From Trebouxia sp. TZW2008 (Eukaryota; Chlorophyta; Trebouxiophyceae; Trebouxiales; Trebouxiaceae): DNA of 64,000 nucleotides. Under the pieces are notes generated by a model. The model saw only the letters and a list, made by a program, of their open reading frames with translations. It searched no databases and had not been told where the DNA came from. The position numbers and the translations under genes are program-made. Positions within the stretch are counted from its first letter, which is position 1; each line of letters opens with the position of its first letter. Shown here one piece after another: positions 58,706-64,000 of the stretch. Location: assembly GCA_002118135.1 (NCBI GenBank), contig BDIU01000344.1:62001-126000 (forward strand), in the 5' to 3' direction.

Positions 58706-61506
58706 TGGTCAACAGCCAACAGACAAGCCAGTTTCAGCCTGTAGTCACACCGTCTGCTTGGCACAGCGACAAATACCGAGACAGTAAGGAATGGCTTGTG
58801 CAGCTTTCGCCACAGCATCTTAAGGAACTGCGAGCTGCGGTCGACATACACAAGAACGTGCCGGAAGATCAGCTGCACACCCTCACGGCAAAAGACCTTC
58901 CGCTACCGGCCTTGGGCGCCGTTCTGGAACGCATGCGTGATGACATTGTCAACGGCAAGGGCTTTGCCATCCTGTCAGGCTTGTCTACAAGCAACTACGA
59001 CCTCAGGTCCGTGTCCGCGACCCTGCTGCTCGGCTGCATGCGACAATATGAATGTCAGCAGTAAACAGCTGGCCGGTTCCGACCACAGGGGTCTCCTCAT
59101 TGCCTACTGGGCAATAGCACAGCATATTGGCAATGTACAAGTCACAAACAAGTACGGCCATCTTATCGGGCACGTAAAGAACCATGGTCGAGACCCCAAG
59201 GATCCTTTGACCAGACTTTACTCCACAAATGCAGCGCAGCCTTTCCACTGTGACAGGGGTGCAGACATCATTGGGCTGTGCTGTGTACATCAAGCCAAGT
59301 CTGGAGGTATACTATTCTTTTGGCAGCCACAGAAAGCACCTGTGATGCGTGCTGAAGTTGCAGCATTTGACAAATTGGTCAATGATGGCAAGACTGGTAA
59401 TTTCTTTACCTTCATTCTGTGATACTCATTTCTGCCTGGTCTGTGCCTGCAGGCCTGAGCAGCTGGGCCTCATCTGCAGCAGTATACAACGAGCTGCTCA
59501 AGAAGCGGCCTGACGTGATCCAGGTACAGTGACTTCTCTTTGTACTGAAAATGATGATTGTTCACGCTTTCCAGCAAGAGTGCTAGGTGCGTCTACCACA
59601 AGTCTTGTCTCGCCAGGCTGGCTCGTTCGTTCTGAGCATCATGGAATGGACGTGTAATATTCAAATTAGGAAAGTCACACAAAACAATGTCGTATATAGA
59701 CAATGAAATCTATTGTCTTTGTAACATCTGCTTTGGTCCTTTGTAACATGATCCTTATGTCACATTGTCCTCATATAGAGGTGCCCTAGCAGTCAGAATG
59801 CAGCAATTGGCTACTATTTGAATTGTCCTTACATCAATAGTGTCCTTACATTGAGTGTGCTTACAAAGAGAAGTTACTGTAGACTAGACATCCATCATTC
59901 AGTGTCATTTCAGCCAGCGCAAGGCCTTGTGATCATTGCCACGTGGGGACAGCCAATCAATCTACCTCACCTACAATTAAGACTGCAGAATCAGAGAGAT
60001 CAGAAACAGAAGCTCACTCGCTTTTCACACTGTGTATGCAAACAAACTATATGACGACTGTTGCATGCGAGCCTCTGTTGCTGAAGCTTCATACTTTTTC
60101 CCAAATGTGTGCAGACTCTGAGCGAGCCTTTTGCGACTGATAGAAAGGGTGAAATTCCAGAAGGCAAGAAGGGCTTCTATGCAATGCCAATTGTGCACGC
60201 TCACAATGGGATAGTCACCATTAACTATGGTGGCGAGTTCATTCAGGTGAGCTGGTCAGCAGCTGAGGAATGTCACAACTTTAAGCCAGTCTCAGTCTTT
60301 GCCACTTCACAAGTAGATGTTGTTTCAAGCATGTGCAGCGTCCTTAGCTGGGCCTGCGGAGCCGGTCTAGCATGCATTTTGGTTGAAATAAATGAATCGG
60401 CAGCAAGACTGCATGCAGAGTGTCATTACATGCATGCAGTCGATTATTTCTTCCAGTGGCATCAACAGCAATGGACACTCAATAAGTTTTGTACGTGCAG
60501 AGTGCCCAGAGGCAATTTCCTGATCTACCTCGCCTAACTCCTGAGCAGGTGGGCTCTCATAACTCCTGCTTATTCAAGGCCAAGCCGATGCAGTCATCTT
60601 GCATGCCAGCACAGATTGGCATGCTCAGCTTTATGTGATGCAGTTTTTGTGTATGCAAACCCACTGACAAGATTTGCATGGCATCGCATCAACATGTGAC
60701 ACAATTGTTATACCTGCATCCAAACCCTGGCAACCAAAGCCTGTGCCAAAACGGCGGCCGTCACAATTAGTCCCCTTCATGTTAAAGTGTGTACTGGTTT
60801 AGTGCTGAGCGCATCTCAGTTTCTGTGCCAGGCTCTATTCTACATGCCTGGCATAGCGAGTTATACAAGCACTATATATAAATTACATATTGCACATCAG
60901 CAGAAATACCAGCCAGACCTTCAGAACACAAGCTGGCAGTCCACATCACATGGCAAACACAACCTGGTTTTCTGTAGGTGGAGGCCATGACACTGTTGGA
61001 GCAGACAGCCGCCAGTGACAATTTCAGGATGGACTATGACTTGCAGCCCGGCGACATTCAGCTGATCAACAACCACACCATATTGCACGCCCGAGGGGCT
61101 TTTGATGACTGGCAGGATGAGAAGGATGGCGGCAAGAGGCACTTGCTGCGCACCTGGATCAGCCCTCCTAATGGCAGGTCAGCTGTGAATTTGGCTGGAG
61201 TTGTCAATTGCTATGACTGGCTTGTGCTGTGATGTGTGCTGTGGCAGTTCAAATTGACATTGTTATTGACTGTGCTGTAGAGCAGGCCTCTGTCAGACGT
61301 GTTTGACAATGCCCTGTCATAGAGCTCAAGAGCTCAATGTCCAATGCCTCAGCAGGGTACAGTGCATCTGAAAGTTGATTGTGCTTTGGTGCAGGCCTCT
61401 GCCAGAAGTGTTTGGCGAGCAGTGGGCCAGCATGGAGCCTGGCAACAGGGGTGGCATCAGGGTGCCTGGGGTCACCCCCCACATTTCCCTGGCCGCTGAC
61501 AAATGA
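58706..61506 (+). CDS. TauD/TfdA-like Fe(II)/2-oxoglutarate dioxygenase
   Basis: This family hydroxylates small substrates with Fe(II), 2-oxoglutarate and oxygen. The substrate here is unknown. Exons are 58706 to about 59007 (WLVQLSPQHLKEL, KGFAILSGL), 59090-59304 (GHLIGHVKNHGRD, TNAAQPFHCDRGADIIGLCC), 59453-59523, 60113-60246 (NGIVTINYGGEF), 60499-60547 (QRQFPDLPRLTPEQ), 60976-61177 (LQPGDIQLINNHTILHARGA, RHLLRTWISPP) and 61395-61506 (ending SLAADK). The iron ligands appear as H-C-D in PFHCDRG and the distal His in NNHTILH. The Arg of LLRTWI probably binds 2-oxoglutarate. An upstream in-frame ATG at 58573 (MAVIQPAS…) would add 44 residues, possibly a targeting signal. Introns hold one inverted 'aaggaca' repeat and one small-element end. 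Confidence 0.9.
59745..59885 (-). repeat. Dispersed 'aaggaca' repeat, inverted copy in a dioxygenase intron
   Basis: On the minus strand it reads 'ctacagtaacttctctttgt', 'aagcacactcaatgtaagga', 'cactattgatgtaaggacaa' and 'ttctgactgctagggcacct', in the same order as at 35460 and 43705. It is the best-preserved copy. Confidence 0.75.
60340..60410. mobile_element. End fragment of the small TIR element
   Basis: It contains 'agctgggcctgcggagccgg', 'tctagcatgc' and following A-rich sequence like the right end of the element at 43187-43457. It lies in a dioxygenase intron. Confidence 0.5.
61281..61320 (+). repeat. Echo of the last dioxygenase exon
   Basis: It reads 'agcag' then 'gcctctgtcagacgtgtttg', repeating acceptor and exon start of 61395 ('gtgcag' then 'gcctctgccagaagtgtttg') about 110 bp upstream. 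Confidence 0.75.
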
Positions 61507-62150
61507 TCATATAGTGCATGACAGAACAGAAAGGAAAGAAAAGTCTTGGACGTCAGGCATAACAGCGGGAGTGTCTGTGAGCAGAAGCAGTTTGTGGTTT
61601 GCTGCTTTCAAAGCAGCGATCAGCAGAAAGATGACCCTGACATACCAACGTGGCGCTTCCCAGCATTTCGTTTCAATTCATTCCTGTTCGGCTGCAGCAG
61701 CATCTGACATTGTGCAATAGTACACGTCCCAATTTGATGCATGTGCTTTTGCTTGAGTTGACGTCTGCTATCTTTTTGAGGTGTTTTGGCCAACTGCCAT
61801 CTAAGTGACTTGGCTCGTGGGGTGTCAAAGCAATTCATTTTGTTGCTTCACAGCCCAGGTGGCAAGCCTTACTAGTGGAAAGCCCTTGCATTGTCCTAAC
61901 ATTAACATACTATGACCAATCCAGAAGCAGAGGTGCTGCATCGGGGCATCTTAAAGCGCTGCAGCATGTACTGCAGTTGCAATTAATCCTCAGCCAGACC
62001 TGCGGGTGATGCAAACCTCTTGCATTTTGCTGATGCACTGATACGCATGAGATGCCAGTCAAGGGCTTTTACACCTGCAATTTCAAATTATCAAGACAAA
62101 GCAGACAAGGCCTGACACAGCTGAAACACCGAGCGTCGCTAAGAGCAGGC
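61507..62150. other. 3' intergenic region between convergent dioxygenase and CFAP100-like genes
   Basis: No gene is recognised. It presumably holds both 3' UTRs. Confidence 0.5.
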
Positions 62151-64000
62151 CTAAGCAGCAAGCATGTCCTTGGCAAGGAACTGCTGCAACTCTGAGTCAT
62201 CATCCTCATTGTCCTCATGCACTTGCACAGTCTTCCTGCGGGGCGGCTGACTTCTGAACATGACCGGCTTGCCTGTCTTCTTGAACACCGGCGCTGCAGC
62301 ACGCTCCAATGCTCTTTTGACCCTGCTTTCCTGCATTACCACAGACAAGGAGTGGTCAAACATCAATCAAAAGTTTCCTTCATTCCCAGTTGATAAGGCA
62401 ACAATTAAAAGTTTCCTCCGTTACCACAGACAAGGATTGGCAAGGCAACAAGTAAAAGTTTCTTGCCAGCATAGCTTGTGACACACTGCGCAAGGCACCT
62501 GAGTGCAGACCAGACATGATCTCTGATGACCAGTGATTGCGTCGCATCACTTGCATGGCATACACTGCAGCTGTCGATGTAGCAGCTTCACTTTCATGAA
62601 GGTCTTTTGCAACTTACCTGAATCAAAATTCTGGCAGCCACTGACATGAATAGACATAAGCAATGTATCTTTTAGTATGTCATACACTGCTGCGCCCCAT
62701 TGGCTGTGCTGCACACTGTTGCCATGTCCATTCCAAAATCAACAGCTCATCGTCAGCGTGTTCAGAAAAGCTTCTGAAAATCAGTTGCAGACGCCAGGAC
62801 TGGGCTTACATGCTCCTCTTTTTGCTGCAGAATCTTTTCCTCCCTAGTGACTTGGCGCCTGTCTTTTTCTCGCCCCTTTTCTGTGCTCTCCACCAGGTCC
62901 AGGGGTAGCCCATCTGCCAGGGTCAAGTACTCCTCTAACCGTGTCTACACCAGAAAACAAATCTTCCATAATTTAGGCCAAAATTTGGTGAAAATACGAT
63001 TGTTTTTTCCGTCTTTTGGCATCTTCCCTGTTTGGAGGAGACCAGAATGTTTCAGCCTTTGTGTGAAACAACTAGACTTAAAGTCTCTGCCATATGCAGT
63101 GCCTGTTTTGATTGAGCCACATGCAGTGTCTGGGACGACACAACAGCTGAGGCAGAAGTAGCTTGCATGAGGCACAACGACATGCACTTAGACGGCTGCT
63201 GCGAATACCATTGCCACTGCCATTGCCATTGCCATTGCCATTGCCGTTGCCGTTGCCGTTGCGGTTGCCATTGCCATTGCCACCAGAGCAGACGCGAGGT
63301 TTACTGTGCCAGGTCATTCACTTGGCTTGCACTTATACAACCACATTTGGAATCAGTGCATCGACTTTGAATAGGGTCAACAAAATACCTCAATGTTGGT
63401 GAGCATCTGCAGGGTGCTAACAGTTGCATCCCTGTCAAAGCCGCAGCGCTCATACACCTCAGCAATCTCGTCTGCCAGCTGATCCAGGGTGACCTCATGA
63501 GCACTGATGCCCATGCTCACCTCAAAATTTTGCTGTGCCCGCTCCTGCATGCCACATGCTGCTGCTGTTGATACTGATGCTTCCTGAACCGGGAGCAGAG
63601 CAGAGCAGGGCAGAGCAGGGCAGAGCAGAGCAGGGCAGAGCAGAGCAGGGCAGAGCAGGGCAGAGCAGAGCTCAGCACAGCATACTGACTGTTGCAGAAA
63701 GCAAGCCCTTAACAGAACGTAGTCAGAGAGCAGAGCAGGCAGACCTGCAGGACTTTGCCCTTCTCCATCTCAGCTTGAATGGTGAGGTCCAGGCGCGTCA
63801 CCTGACGCCTCAACCCCTCACTCTCCCCATCCATCCTCTCCTTCGTGCTCCTGCACATCAGACCCATTTCCACCATTTGACAAAGTAGTAAGCTGACATG
63901 TATACAGGTCACAATCTCCATCGGTGTGCTTTCAGGCCCTCACTTGCCCCAACCATCCTCTCCTTTGGCTTGACCAGGGCCATTTTCATTACTTCACAAA
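62151..64000 (-). CDS. CFAP100: CFAP100/CCDC37-like coiled-coil protein, C-terminal part (continues beyond the window)
   Basis: CFAP100 (FAP100/MIA1 in Chlamydomonas) is a DUF4200-type coiled-coil protein of the modifier-of-inner-arms complex in axonemes. Visible exons, 5' to 3', are about 63745-63865 (ERMDGESEGLRRQVTRLDL), 63389-63535 (VTLDQLADEIAEVYERCGFD, STLQMLTNIE), 62815-62945 (TRLEEYLTLADGLPLDLVES, then EKGREKDRRQVTREEKI) and 62151-62334 (VKRALERAAAPVFKKTGKPV, MFRSQPPRRK, ending in an acidic tail FLAKDMLAA). The order of a VYxxCGF-like motif, a short helical block, an EKxRRxREEK block and an RALxRA…KKTG..…RSxPP tail is what I recall for CFAP100. This rests on memory, so a related DUF4200 protein is possible. 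The 5' part lies outside the window. Confidence 0.62.
62375..62465 (-). repeat. Echo of the last CFAP100-like exon edge
   Basis: The block 'ttaccacagacaagga.tgg' with flanking 'aaaagtttcctccgt'-type sequence occurs at 62336 and again at about 62413. It spans the intron side of the acceptor of the last exon. Confidence 0.6.
63205..63290. repeat. Hexanucleotide array (ccattg/ccgttg)n in a CFAP100-like intron
   Basis: About 14 units of c-c-a/g-t-t-g follow one another with few variants. They form artificial Pro-Leu and Gly-Asn dipeptide frames. Confidence 0.95.
63592..63675. repeat. (gcaga/gcagg) pentamer array in a CFAP100-like intron
   Basis: Units 'gagca' with alternating a/g ('gagcagagcagggcagagca') repeat over about 80 bp between the exons at 63389-63535 and 63745-63865. 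Confidence 0.9.
63935..64000 (-). repeat. Echo of the exon at 63745-63865
   Basis: The minus strand reads KPKERMVGASEGLK, related to TKERMDGESEGLRR of the exon. The following plus-strand words ('catcctctcctt', 'ccattt.catta') also recur. It may instead be the next exon, since the window ends here. Confidence 0.55.

Noticed and set aside
63163..63402. Pro-Leu and Gly-Asn dipeptide repeat frames
   Set aside because: These are artefacts of a hexanucleotide array in an intron.

Overview
The window reads as nuclear DNA of a green alga. Genes are split into many short exons with GT..AG introns. The products include plastid-type proteins (an ABC1-family kinase, an RlmH-type rRNA methyltransferase) next to eukaryotic housekeeping proteins (DNA polymerase delta, the CCR4-NOT scaffold, Hub1). 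A trebouxiophyte is my best guess, but that is inference. Two genes resemble axonemal proteins (MNS1/FAP127 and CFAP100), so the organism probably makes flagellated cells or descends recently from ones that did. No rRNA, tRNA or CRISPR array was recognised.

Layout. 1-727 (+) holds the 3' end of an unidentified gene. 1621-2085 (+) is a Uma2-family nuclease-like domain of bacterial type. 3203-13537 (-) is the DNA polymerase delta catalytic subunit. 14168-14973 (+) is a small PLAC8-family protein. 15509-30490 (-) is the CCR4-NOT scaffold CNOT1. 31499-32796 (-) is RlmH. 33557 to about 44.83 kb (-) is an ABC1K atypical kinase. 45521-47405 (+) is a DHYC-type palmitoyltransferase. 47817-49558 (+) is a deleted Ty3/gypsy chromovirus with both LTRs. 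49609-55298 (-) is MNS1, 55828-58098 (-) a Gln-rich PWWP protein, 58133-58426 (-) HUB1/UBL5, 58706-61506 (+) a TauD/TfdA-type dioxygenase, and 62151 to the window end (-) a CFAP100-like coiled-coil protein. The genes belong to unrelated pathways, so no operon or biosynthetic cluster is claimed. The HUB1-PWWP pair, 34 nt apart, is the one candidate for joint transcription.

The most unusual property is spread over nearly every gene. Introns contain partial, often tandem copies of the edges of neighbouring exons, each still carrying a copy of the splice junction; I call these 'exon echoes'. They range from nearly identical to barely recognisable. In the ABC1K gene one 1.66-kb intron is built from both ends by ladders of such copies, and one echo differs from the real exon by seven synonymous and no non-synonymous changes over 23 codons. 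This may show introns growing by repeated tandem duplication across splice junctions, and some echoes may serve as alternative exons. Two small dispersed repeat families and several CAG/CTG expansions also sit mainly in introns.

Limits: exon boundaries come from reading frame, splice consensus and remembered family sequences, without RNA evidence or searches. Spans are therefore gene spans including introns. Coordinates marked 'about' may be off by tens of bases.
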